Shown here: positions 31,399 through 43,300 of the stretch, piece after piece
How positions within the stretch are numbered: position 1 is the first letter of the stretch
Layout of the letters: every line of letters begins with the position of its first letter
From: Darksidea phi
Lineage: Eukaryota; Ascomycota; Dothideomycetes; Pleosporales; Lentitheciaceae
Assembly: GCA_030770425.1 (NCBI GenBank)
Contig: JASJFT010000011.1
Span: forward strand, 372,001 to 436,000
Length of the DNA stretch: 64,000 nucleotides
Reading direction: 5' to 3'
The notes under the pieces: generated by a model
The model's input: only the letters and a program-made list of their open reading frames with translations
Databases searched by the model: none
What the model was told of the DNA's origin: nothing
Made by a program: the position numbers and the translations under genes

Positions 31399-34117
31399 CT
31401 ACTGCATGTTCGAAAGACCATTCCATCCTAACGGACCCAGGCCTTCCACCCCCGTTGGTGGTGGTTCGTGCTCCGCATTCTCCCACTCGAAGAAGTTCTG
31501 AAGATCGTTGAGGTCGAAAATCGGTTGTTCCAAGTTCTCCATGCCTGGGTAGTACACATGTCCCAGTTGGTCAGCTTGCGACGTGGACGTGTCCGATGGC
31601 ATGGCAACTAAGATCGGCTGAGGGTCGGCTTGGATCGAATCAGGACCGGGCAGCATGTTGTATGGATAACCACCCGATGTGACGTAATTGTTATAGCCCG
31701 TTAACGAGGTAGATGCCGGATTGAGATCTGAGCACTCGCTAGCAGGTATCTGGGTTGACCCGAAGGCAGGCATTGCAGGTAATGGATGGTCTGGAACCAG
31801 TTCCGCCGCAGTGGATGGGCTTGAGACGCCAGGTCTTCAAAATTAGAACAGTGAAAATAGAGTCGAGGTTTGGACTCACCTCAGCTCTGGAGCTTCTCCA
31901 CCGTTCGGGGCGGAAGGGTCTAGCGGGGGGACATACACGACCGTGTGACCCCGTGCTATGCTCTCTCGCACCTTCTCGAGCCATTCCTCTGTGGTAACGT
32001 ACTAGTAATGTATCAGCCTCAGTTGCAAGTAAATGGTATTCGCGTAGCAACATACCAGTGGCTCTGCAAGTGGGTAGAGTTGAGACATTTCCCGCAGAGC
32101 TTGATTGTTCTGTTCTATTAACTCGATTGTCCGCTTGATAATCATTGGCGCATCTGGCTTCGTTCGATCAAGGATGCGTGCAGTGTAGTAGAGCATGATT
32201 CGACTACTGTTGTAGACTAACGAAGGCACAATAGCGTCAGCCAGGTATCTGACTCCATGTTGAAGCGTAGTTGCTGCGAGAATAGAGACCTGCTGTGCGT
32301 TCTCGAAACACGTGGTTTGCAGCCTAGCCATGAATGGGAACTGCTCTGGTGGGAAAACAAACGGCTCGCGTATCTTGAAGAGGTTCGGTAGCGATATTCG
32401 ATGTAGGTCACATAGGACGTGGTGATACATGCAGTGAACAAGAAACAGAGCACCTAGCTGCGACGATGCTCTGCGAATGTAAATGTTGTCCGACGAAAAG
32501 GCTAACCATGGTGGATGGCTCGCCTTCCAGGCTGCGATCTCGTCAAGTAAAGTCACGAATTCCGCACCAGGTGCCCAGGGTTGCTGCACTTCATCCAGGT
32601 GCTTGATGTACCTCGGCTATGTTAGCGAACCAGCCGTCTTGATGTTTTCTTCTCACTCACCTGAGAACTCGCTGCCAAATGGAAACAATGCGGACATAGT
32701 ACGCAGACATACCCATGTTGTCGCGCGGTCGTTCTGGGATATCTTCTGTGGCAATAAAATCAAGCACCACCCCAGGTTGGAGGCGCTCGGTAACGGTAGG
32801 AATCTGCAAAAGAAACTGGCGTTCATTGCATGGTAACTGAAGCTTGATGTCTCTCTCATTGAGGATTGTAAGCTGGTCAACGCCGCTGCCAGCCCATACA
32901 TCGACCACGTAGCAAGCCCACATGAGCCGCCTTCGCGATTCTCTCAATGACACTTCGTTCGAAACGCCTGTCTCTTCTTTGCAAAGGATGTCTGAGGACA
33001 ACTCTTGGTTGATCTGGAGTGCATGAGCCATGCGAATGATCAGTCCAGTCAGCAGGAAGGACGCAGCGTAGTTGCCGGCTCTTGCTTCATAATCATGAAG
33101 AAGCACTAACACTTTGAGCTTCGTAATTAGTATGGTGCTGTAGTCGGCGAAGAACGTCTCTTCGGCAATTTTGGCCCATTGGCTGCCAGCACTCTGAATC
33201 AACTCTCGAGGTAGGGTTTCCGTGGATTCGCTGTACTCAAGAGCAAAAAATCGAGCACCTAATGCACACATAATGTAGAGCAGGGCTTGATCCGAGCGCT
33301 CAATGAGCAAGCCTTCTTCAAGCATACGCATAAAGGACGGCCTATGAACGAAGGCGAACACTCTCAAGGGGTGCACATTGTCAAAATAGGCTTCCAGAAG
33401 GCCGCGAAGCTTTGTCCTCGGAGGTAGCCCGGGAGCAAAGAGCCTATCAGATATTAGAATCAATTCATTTGTTTGCCAAAGGGCCTTTTATAGGTACCAT
33501 GTCAACGGAGCTGGACAAGTCGTGATGTGCGGTGCAGAGCGTACAGGCGCAAGTGCATTCCAAGGAGGTGTCGGTGATGCACTGGATGTTCCCAAGTTTT
33601 GAGGTGATGACTGCGAGGGAGTAGATGGTGCGATGCTCTGAACCCACGCTGGTTCGGCGACTTCAGCATCGTAAGCACAAGTAACCGCCCTCTGTCTGCA
33701 CCTTGAGCATACAGGCCTCTCCCCTGAGCATTTGATCTTACTCTGACGACACGGCACGCACACCCTGAACGTTCTCTTTCGCTTGATGCCCGTTATAGCG
33801 CGGGACCCGTCGCTCTGGTCAAGGGCAACAGGACCACCATTTGACGGCTGCTGGACGCAGCTCAACTGCAGTCGCTCGCAGTTTAGACAGCCGTTCGGAC
33901 GCTCGTCGCACTTGACCTGCCATTATATGTTAGCCCCATTTCATGCAGCCCGCGCTACAACGACCAGGCTAGCGTCTACAGTCTACCGTGGGAGGGAGGC
34001 GAGCCGCCACCGATAGCCGGTAAGTAAGATATGAACTGGAAACTTCTACACCTAGCCCACCTCGATTATCTTTCTAGAATCGTTCGCTCACCTTCCGTGC
34101 GCGACATGTTGAACACG
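31399..34117 (-). CDS. Transcription factor with two tandem Zn2Cys6 clusters
   Basis: Exons about 34117-34092, 33916-33498, 33443-32661, 32611-32056, 32001-31880 and 31834-31399; all junctions from 34092 down match in phase. The first cluster, ACSTCRARKVKCDERPNGCLNC with a last Cys in LQLSC, is assembled across a 175-nt intron (branch GGGCTAAC). The second follows about 40 residues later: FRVCVPCRQSKIKCSG then ERPVCSRCRQRAVTC. Next comes a fungal_trans-type middle domain (LLEAYFDNVHPLRVFAFVHRPSF, ESRRRLMWACYVVDVW) and an acidic C-terminus (FDLNDLQNFFEWENAE) that could activate transcription. A nuclear DNA-binding regulator is the clear reading; targets are unknown. The 5' end is unresolved: the first-cluster frame has a stop just upstream (TGA near 34135) and no ATG, so a further 5' exon is needed. 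Confidence 0.82.
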
Positions 34118-35487
34118 CTATCCGATGAACAGTCAGTCCTCAGTCATACTTTTCGGCTCGTCGGCATTTCGAGAATGGGGACCCACCGTTCACTGGTCGC
34201 CTCCGCGACCTTCCATGTCCATGGACCGTATCCTCTGAAGGCGCAAAGTTGCGCGAAATTTCCATTCAGCTGGTCCAGACATGTGAGGGCACCCGCAGAG
34301 TGATGGTTGAGGAGGAAGAGTTGCCGGCTTGTCGCAGAAATGCTTCGGTCCGTCGCTTCTTTGCCATGATGTTGCCAACTAGCCCATTCGGTCTTAGCGG
34401 GCTTGGTCGCATGAAGGCGTATGTGCGACACATGATCACTTTCCCCTTTCAGCCACTCTGAGCTCCTCAATTTCCACATTTCACCATACCGGGCACCGTT
34501 TGCTTAAAGACGAGGCAACAGCAAGCAACAGTCACGGCTTTAGCATTGGATGATCTGGCAGGCAGGAAGACGTCGCTCTTTTTATAGTTTTATGGACGCT
34601 CAACTTTTCGTCGGGTAACCCCAGGGTTTGATGTTAGGGTTCGTTTACGGCTTCGGTGGAGTGCAGGTCGTGGAAAAACCCCCAATAAATTAGGTCATAC
34701 CTCTGGTGTGGGAGGACTATGGCCGATATCCTGTAAATCTCGTTCAGGATGTCGAGAGCATGGTTCTTTTCTTCATGATTATCCATCACCCTCTTCTCTC
34801 CTCCACTCGGCTATTCACGGCTCTATGACGAAGACTAAGTAGACAAGAAGAAGCTGTGCTTCGAAGACGCGCGGAGCATGGCGAAGGAGTCGAACAGGAG
34901 AAGAAGAGCTCGTACATGTGCTATCGTGGTGTTATAAGCAAGGGGCCATTATGGCTTGTTGAGTTGTGGTCGTCGTGCTCACATTCATAACCATCAAGAG
35001 GAACGACAGACTTACACTGTATTTGGTTGAACGCAAGGAGCTTTTGCATAGCTACCTTGCCACGTATAGTCCCCCTTGTTCATTGAAGAAAGCTTAGCCA
35101 TCTAATAAATCCGTTTACCGAATTACTTTTTCTAAAATCGAAAGACAAATCTATCCCTTAAATCGAGTTTTCTACAAAAATGTTATGTCTTTTTTATAGC
35201 TAAACTAACTGTATAAGCCAACTTCTCTTGATATTAAAGGCTAAACTTACTCCAACTGAAATAGCCTAACTACTAATGTAATTTCTTTAAGCGCCGCGCT
35301 AAGGCCTATTCCGGCTGGCGCATCTGATTCCATGGCCTTGCGGTTTCATCGGGGCATTAGGGACATGCTGTGCCACGGCCCCGAACCCTAAAATAAAGTT
35401 AAAATCCTGGGAGCAGCCGGCGCCTATGTACTCCTCTCCCATTCTCCGCGTAGTTTTCCTCCAGCTTCGATCCGATAGTCGCTCCGC
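34118..35487. other. Intergenic region with an AT-rich block
   Basis: Presumably holds the missing first exon and promoter of the double-cluster factor. 35090-35300 is strongly AT-rich with no coding potential and looks like RIP-decayed repeat. Nothing else supported. Confidence 0.45.
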
Positions 35488-36430
35488 ATGGATTGTTTCG
35501 CGATGTTCGCTCTGCTCTTTCTTCTCGCGCTACCACAACGTAGCAACGGGTACTGTTATACTCGCAACGGCACTACCATCACTAGTCCGGCCTATCAACC
35601 GTGCAACAACGCCACAGTGGACTCTACATGCTGCGGCATCAACCATAGCGGCGCTGGCGATGTGGGTGTTGCGGACGATGTCTGCGAGGCCTCTGGCCTG
35701 TGCCAGAATTTCGAAGCGTTTGATGGCAACAATGAAGGGCAGCAGCTGTGGTGGAGAGGGGGGTGCACAGATCCTACATGGGAGAGTCCGTATTGCTTGA
35801 AGGACGTGTGCAACGGGACAGAAGTATGTGCTACGCACCCGCAAACGCGCAAACGATGGAGCTGATTGCGAGCAGTATGCAGATGATAACGCGCCGGTGA
35901 ATAATTGCGGGGGTAATAGTTGGTGCTGCGGTGATAAAAGCTGCTGCGACAAGACAACCAGCATCTTCCAGCTTGCAGCGACCGTAGGCCCAACGTCGAC
36001 AACTTCCTCGGAAACATCTACGCCCACATCTTCGGGAGCCACGACCGCATCACCTACGACCGCGTTACCCACGAACTCCCCTTCCGCCGGAAACACCTCG
36101 TCTACTGGGGGTCTCAGCACCGCCGCCAAAGCCGGCATTGGGGTCGGCGCAGTAGTGCTTGCGATCCTGATCGTTGTGGTCGCGGCCCTGGTGATCAGGC
36201 TGAACAAGTCGAAGAAAGGAAAGCACGGAATGCTTAAAACTAATGCGCCATATATGGACGCGCCGATGGGTGTGCACGAGCAAAAGTACGGGACGGACTT
36301 ATACGCGCACGATGACTCTAGAGAGACTGTTCCTTTCGAGCTGGGCGAAAGACCACACGCAGAATTAGCGGCTAGTCGTGAACCACAGGAGCTGAATGCT
36401 AGAGGTGGGAGCGTACGTGGACATTCATAA
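35488..36430 (+). CDS. Single-pass Cys-rich surface protein
   Basis: Exons 35488-35823 and 35876-36430 (52-nt intron, donor GTATGT, branch GAGCTGATT, acceptor GAGCAG) give 296 residues. A signal peptide (MDCFAMFALLFLLALPQRSNG) precedes an ectodomain rich in cysteine (GYCYTRNG, TCCGINHS, CEASGLC, GCTDPTWESPYCLKDVC, NNCGGNSWCCGDKSCC). A Ser/Thr/Pro-rich stalk follows, then one membrane helix (AGIGVGAVVLAILIVVVAALVI, near 205-226) and a cytosolic tail with basic start and HxxE-rich end. This layout (Cys module, O-glycosylated stalk, TM, short tail) is common for uncharacterised fungal wall or surface sensors. A naive read-through gives two frames; the splice restores one. Confidence 0.75.
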
Positions 36431-37351
36431 TCTTGACATGTGCAGACATAGGTTCAGAGTAAGGTGGACAAAACCAATATGTGAGCATCGAGTGTGGACA
36501 TGCAATCCTACATTCAAACCCATATCCAGGGCCAGTGCACTACGGGACTAGAACGATGCGTAGTCTAATGATGCATCAGTCTCCTAGGATCCACCCATTA
36601 CTACTCTCGCGGCTAACAAACTCCTCCACCTTTCCAACCCTTTCTCTCAATCGGAACTACTCATTCTATGCACCACACTACCCCTTACCAACGCTTACCA
36701 TGCCACCGCACGTCCAACACTGATATATGTTCCAAAGCTTTCACGAACCCTCCCATCGTAGAAGCATCCAGTGCCGACTGGGGAGACTGCGAGATAGTTG
36801 CTCATTCCGAATGGTAAACCCACCCATCTAATCCTGTTTACATCAGTACACATTCTTGATAGACACGGTTGTAAAACCGATTATGCCTTAGAGCTACGGG
36901 ACAGAAATCTCCTCAAGATCTCCATTCCAACCCGTACCTCCGCGCCAAAATATCCGTCTTCAATGATGGCACCGGAATACTAGACTCGCGTTCAAAAGTT
37001 CTTGAGGACGTATCGTAGGTCTCGTGGGCCGTAACACGGAGAGAGAGCGCGTGTCGCATGCGCATCCATGTTGGGTTGTTTGAAAATTCCATGTTCGAGA
37101 CTAACAGGTTCATGCACCGACAAAAGTTGTCTAGTGGACCATCTTTCAAAATACCAGTCATGCAATGGGAAACAATACCGCTAAAACACCTGTTTAATGT
37201 GCGTTACACAATTCTATCCCTTGCAACTTAACTTATTCAGATGCTCTACCCAACTCAGCCTTCTACAATAGTGCAATCCTACAAATCTCCATGAGGAATA
37301 ATCACCACCACATTCTCCTTCGTCTTTGTCGGTACCACTCCATAACCAGGC
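36431..37351. other. Intergenic region between convergent genes
   Basis: 3' flanks of the surface-protein gene and of the BEACH gene. Only short frames without motifs. Confidence 0.5.
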
Positions 37352-40300
37352 TTAGGGTTTCGTATGTCGATGTACGCAATCCCACTCATACTATCATCGA
37401 TCGTCAGTAGGTACTCTAAAAAGTCATGACCATAGCCAACCCAACCGAAATAAGACGAAAGTGAAAAAACGACGAAAATGAAAGAGAGGTGTAAACAGTA
37501 GTGTCCAAACCTCTCTTGTTCTCGTACTGCACCAGCACCCTCACCATATCTCAAAAGCGGGCTATCCTCTCCATCCCCTGCCAATCCTCGTGCCCCTACG
37601 AACGACCCCGTCCCACTCTACGCTCGTCCCCGCACCGGCTCTCTTCTCAACCCTCCCCTCAAACCCGGCTCTCTGACTATACCACTCTCCCCCCTTCCCC
37701 ATATTAAGACCAGAAAAAAGAGATGAACGTACCACTCTGCCCTCCTCATCGCCCGTATAGACATTGTGCGGCATAGGTAGTATACAAGTGATAGACGCTA
37801 TGTGGTTCGCACCGTCCTCGCGGGACGTGTCAGCGTGGTTGAGAATTTTAATGAGGTTGAGAGACCACTTCTGCTCTTTAGTTGCGGGTGTCGAAGACAT
37901 ATTTGAAGTGAGGTTGGATGGAACGAGATGCCAAATCTGCGTCTTGTTAGTTGAACTCACCAAGAAGCGCCTAGGCTGAGACTAAAAGGGCAGAGGTGAA
38001 TGTACAGACCTTTACCACACCTCTCCGATGTCCGGTGAAGAGTAATTCGCGCTCACACCACTCATTCCCCACTCCCTCATAAACTGCCAACGCACTGACT
38101 CCCACACCTAACTCCACATCATCTTCTCCCTCACAAACATCTCTCTCGAGCAGAATCTCTCCATTCAAAGTCGTAACAATCACCCTACTGCCCACAGTCA
38201 GCACAATATGCCCCGTAACACTGTTGATTCTGGCCGCTTGAATCGCAAAGGGATTCCTCTTCTGACCGGCTCCCAGATCAAGCTCACGCACGAACTCGTT
38301 GCGATTCAGATCCCACAGGAAGACGCGACCATCTGACGATGCGGACAAGAATGCAGCGAAAGCGCGAGAGGCGGCGAGTGTGACGACAGGGGACTTGTGG
38401 CCGAAGAGCGTTGTTATATTTTGCAGCTCCACGGTACCCTTCTCGCCTTTGAATACATTCCATATGGCAATTGTGCAGTCAGTTCCCGCCGTGATGAGCG
38501 TGCGACCATCGACGAAAAGCGATGCGGTGAGCTGGCCAGAGTGCAGGTGTTCGAATAATCCAACAAGCTTCTTGGAATTGGAGTCATAGAAGCGGACGCT
38601 GCCGTCAGTGAACCCCCACTCCATATAGCGGTCGTAGTGGGGCGGGATGTTGTGGCGGAAGGGCGCAGAGCAAAGGAGTTTGTCCGACTTAGTCATGTAA
38701 GCCAAAGATGAGATGCGGTCATTTGCTTCGAGGAGGGTGCCAGGCAGGCGATGTAAACTTTCAGCCGCCGTATCCAACTTGCGTAGCTTGGACGCAGTTT
38801 CTTCCTTCTGTGGGTGCTGGCGCTGGAAGATCTGAACAGGAGTTTGACCAAAGTTATTAATGATGCTGATCTTCTGCGCTCGGTCTTTCTCGTCGGTTAT
38901 TGAATCCAGGTCGATGGCGCCTTGGTACGTCGTCCAGTGGTAGACATTTGCCGCTTCGATTGCCGCCTCCCCGCGCTGCTTGTAGCCAAAGATAAGATCT
39001 ATCCAATGGTGCAGATTCTGGCTAACATAAGGGCTCTCGAGCGCTTGTCGCTGCTTTTCGATGAAGATGGCAGGATCGCCCTTGGCCCAAGGTGGGAGTG
39101 CAACATTGTCTATCCTTTCCCCACTAGCGCGTAGACCAAAGTCGTACCCATTGACATTGGTGAGAAAGTCAGGGAGGAAGAAGAACTCTGGCGTCAGCTC
39201 TCGCACGTCAGCCATGTTCTTCTCCGATGCGGACTCCCATGCTCCGTGTATCGAGTAGAACATGCGGTCAGCATGGTCCCAAGTACCTCCTTGAATGAGG
39301 GAGAAGGCGGCGCTGAATGGTTGAAGTCGCATTAGGTACGATGCAACAGTCATAGCTGAGGAGTAGTGTGTTCCGTAATGAAAGGCGTGGTCCGTGTCAC
39401 CCATTTCTGCAAACGAGTTGAATCTCTCCCGGATCGAATGCTCTTGTTGCGGATTCTGGATGCCTATAGGCTTGGTGAGATCGCGAAAGTTGCGTTGGTC
39501 TGTGAGGTCGAGCTCGCTGTCCTTGTAGTTGGAGATGACCCAAGGGAAAACTGGATATTGGGTCAAGTCATTGAAGGTCCGTCCCGCGAGCGTATTGACA
39601 AACATGAGATAATGGAAGTTAGAGACCTCACCCTTTATCCATTTCTTCGTGATGGGATGGGACGAGACCGAGCTGAATGCGGAGGCGAAACGTGACCCCA
39701 ATGTCTGTGGCGCCTCCTCAGGGTTCCGCAACGAATCCAATCGCCACGAGATTTCGGAGTTGGCGAGCAACTCTGGCTTGACAACATGAGGGGCACGATT
39801 GATAAGCCGCGAATGGATGTCGTTACGAGCCATGTTGGAGATTGCCGTAAGAAGGTAGCTGCGGCCATCGTCGAAGAAAACTTCGATCGCTACATCGCGA
39901 TGCAGGAAGCGGCGCTTGGAAATACTAATCACCTCGCTCCACTTCCAATGCCTAGTGGCCTCGTCATGGCTTCTTGGAGGTGGACGACGATTCGTGACGG
40001 CTTCCTTCCCAGCAATGACCTGCACATACGGATCCCGCTCGTCGTACGGCGCTTGCCAAACGCGAACGATCTCTCCATCTGACCTCTGGAAGAAGTCATC
40101 AAGAAGATACAAGCAATTTTTCCCAACGATGAGCAGCCCTTCAATAGCTTCGAGGCCGACCACGCGAGAGATGTTGCACACGTACTGAACTTGATCACCG
40201 CGGTTCAAGCTCCTCATGACTTTTCGATTCTTGTCTTCGAAGCCGTCTTCGTCTTCGTACATGGCCTCGACCATCTCAAAGTCCTCTTCTTCGCTGTCGG

Positions 40301-43300
40301 AGTTGGCTTCATCCTTGTGATCGTCCTTCGTCCCCATAGAGGATGTAGGTCGCATGACGGTGGGCGTGACCCCGAGGGTATCTTTAGTAGAAAGGGCGGG
40401 AATAGCCGTATCTAGCCTCAACTTGTCTCTGAATGCAGGGTCCGTGTCTTTTCGCTTGGGCTGATATGTTTGATCTCGAACAGGAGTGTCGATAATGGTG
40501 CGCATGCGCTTGCGATCCCGACCCTCCGTCTCATCAAGTCGCCACTTAGGGGCCGGGCTGTCTTCAAACAACGCACAAGGCCCCCTCAGCTGCCGCTCCA
40601 GCTTGGACATGACCGTTGTGAGGAAGGTGGTGTTTTCCTGGTGGTCCTGAAGCACGCGTTGATGCTTGATCCGTTCTGAGGCATGAATGTTCGACCTCCA
40701 GTGGCTAGTCGAGTTTTCATGCTGACTCCAAGTGTGTTCATTTGCCAGTTCATCGGTTTGCCATTGTTTCAACCTCTCTCTCCGCTTAGTGATCCTCTTT
40801 TGCGACGTGTTCTCAGTTTGCTTGTTCTGCTCGTTTGCAAAATCTTCCCACGCCTTCGTCATTGTGCCGTAGAAGAAGCTGTCCAGATCCGCCTTGTTCT
40901 CGTCGAACCACCGTAAAAAGGTCTCATTCTCCAGCTCCATAAGTTTATGAAAACCTTCGTACAAATTCTGCTTTTCGGCATGGATAGCATGGCTCAGAAT
41001 CGCCGAAGATTCTTCTGGCTTCTGTACAAGGAGCAGACGCCAGTAGTTTGCAGCAGCCAGCCGTATCCCTTCGTAGGGGGACGAAAGCTTTGTGTACAAA
41101 AGGTAGCACATTAATCTTAAGAAAAGGCCTTCCGTGTTCGCGGTGGACAAGATGACCGGCTGCCAATACACCATTTTCTCGATAACGCCAATAGTGTCCG
41201 AGCCATCCTCAGAAACGCCCGGCTCAGCTAGTCGTAGCAGCACTACTCTGAAAAAAATGGTGCGAATGGTGGCTATGGCCTGTGTACATAGCCGGACAGA
41301 TTTGATACTGGAGACATCAGGTCGTTCCAAATATTCAAGTAAAAAACCCGCGAAGTCGAGTAACGGTTCTGATCCCTCAAGGAACCAACCTTCAAAGACG
41401 GCTTCGGAGAGATGAGTAACAAAGCGCGATAAGTTTGTGAGCACACGCGGCTCGTGAAGAAGCTTTTGATCCAACTGGAGAGCATTCGTGACTGAAGAGA
41501 TAGTCTGTCGGAGAATGTACGATTCAAAGTATGCTTGGTGTTCTTGAAAGCCCGGCGGTGTTTTCAGGAACAACCCGAGGCCCAGAAAATCTTTGCGGCT
41601 AAATAGTTGGTCCTGGAAGACGAGGAGCACTACCTCCAATACGGCCTCCACGACCGTGCTACCAACTTTCATTGCGACTGGACCACCAGTTGTTGGGGAT
41701 AGGATAGGGTTCAGCTGCGGTACCGCCCTCTGGTTCTTGGTCGTTTTATCGGCAGATACGAGCACGAAAGAAGAGGCTCTTCGGAGTGGTATCACTCGCT
41801 GGGTTGAAGGCGTTGGTGAAAGGTTTACGTTTGTGGTTCGAACGACCGGACCTTGCTGGCTATTGACCTTGGACAGAGGCTGGATAACAACATCCTGGCC
41901 CTCAAATGTCAATGCAGAACCCCGCGATAGCAACTCAGTCTGGGCGCTGACACAGTCGGAGGTGACAATTACCGGATACAACACGAAAAGTAGGTCTTGT
42001 ACATAGTTGGATGCGAACGCAAAGTCACGGAAGACCTCGGATCGCGAGTGAAGTTCTGAGAGGAACTGTATCGCAGTGTTAAGAACGGTAGCGTAATCGT
42101 TCAAGCGCTGAGATTGTGGGGTTCGAGTGTCTGCCCGCGTTAGCGAGATTAACAAGACGGTCGTTGGGTGCATTACCTATTGTGGGCTGCATTGCGTTCA
42201 ACGACATAGTCCGGCGTCTTCCTCGTGTCACAGTCCCGTCGCCATTTTCAGGCTTTGGAGCCCCGTTCTCTAGACTGCGATCTCGGACGATTGCGCGCAG
42301 TCCCGTGTCAAGCATTGCCGCGATGATGGTGAAGACTTCGGGATAAACAATTCGCAGCTTTGAGTGCGGATTCTGGGTGATGAAGATGTCCACCAAGTTG
42401 AAGATATCGAAATCGCGCTCAAAATCAATCGTCGCTACATCCCGGTCGAATAGCAAAGCAAAACATATCGTCCAGGCTCCAGGAGTATTCCACCAATGTC
42501 GGAGTCTCTTCTTCATAAGAACGAAGCCGCCAGTCTTATCCGCGAACTTCTTGACATAGTGCGACCCATTGACGACAAGCAACCGTGCGAGGATCTTTGC
42601 GGCGAGTACGATTACCCGCTGATCCTGTTCGGCAAGGAGATATAGAAGCCACTACGACGGTCAGCGAGATTATGGGAAGAGTTAAAGCGCCATACTTTGC
42701 CAGTTACGTTCTTAGCAAATCGAATGATTTCGTTCGAGTTCGCCTGGTCACACAGCAACTCGGCAAGAAGGCGAAGAATTGCCACGCCAAGTTCCGCAAG
42801 GGGGAGACCGGGAGGCAAAGTAGGGTCCTGACCAGGGCTCGCAGAACGCGGGGTGGATCCGGGCGTCAGTGTCGGAGGCGTCCCTTTGCGGAGCCGGAGG
42901 GTGCTTCCTTTTGGCCGTAGCGTTCGCTTTGCGTATGAGGCACGGCTGTCGTGCAATGCGTAGGTAACAAAGAGCGATAGAGACCGCGAGTTCTCCCCGT
43001 TAAAGTTCGTCTGAAGCAAGACTTTGAACGCCTCTAAGAATAATGGAAACGTCTGGGGAGTGAACGTCTCGCCCTTCAGCGCGTCGGTCAACCGCTTGAT
43101 CACTCCTGTAAAACGTCAATGAGCGCTTTGCATAAGGAATAAGCAACGTACGAATTCGGTGAAATCGCTTCGCATTGTAATGATGATGCTTACTGCCTTT
43201 GGCAAGATCAACGAACTGCTTGTAGTACAGCTTTTGTGTTTCCAACGAGGTTGACTTGCGCCAAAGCTCAAGGTCAACTAGCAGAACACGGTATGCTAGA

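Noticed and set aside
34632..34645. TGTTAGGGTTCG, telomere-like
   Set aside because: A single TTAGGG unit, not an array.
37279..37584. 101-codon minus frame in the BEACH 3' region
   Set aside because: It lies largely within the 342-nt last intron, and its end overlaps the true last exon in a different frame.
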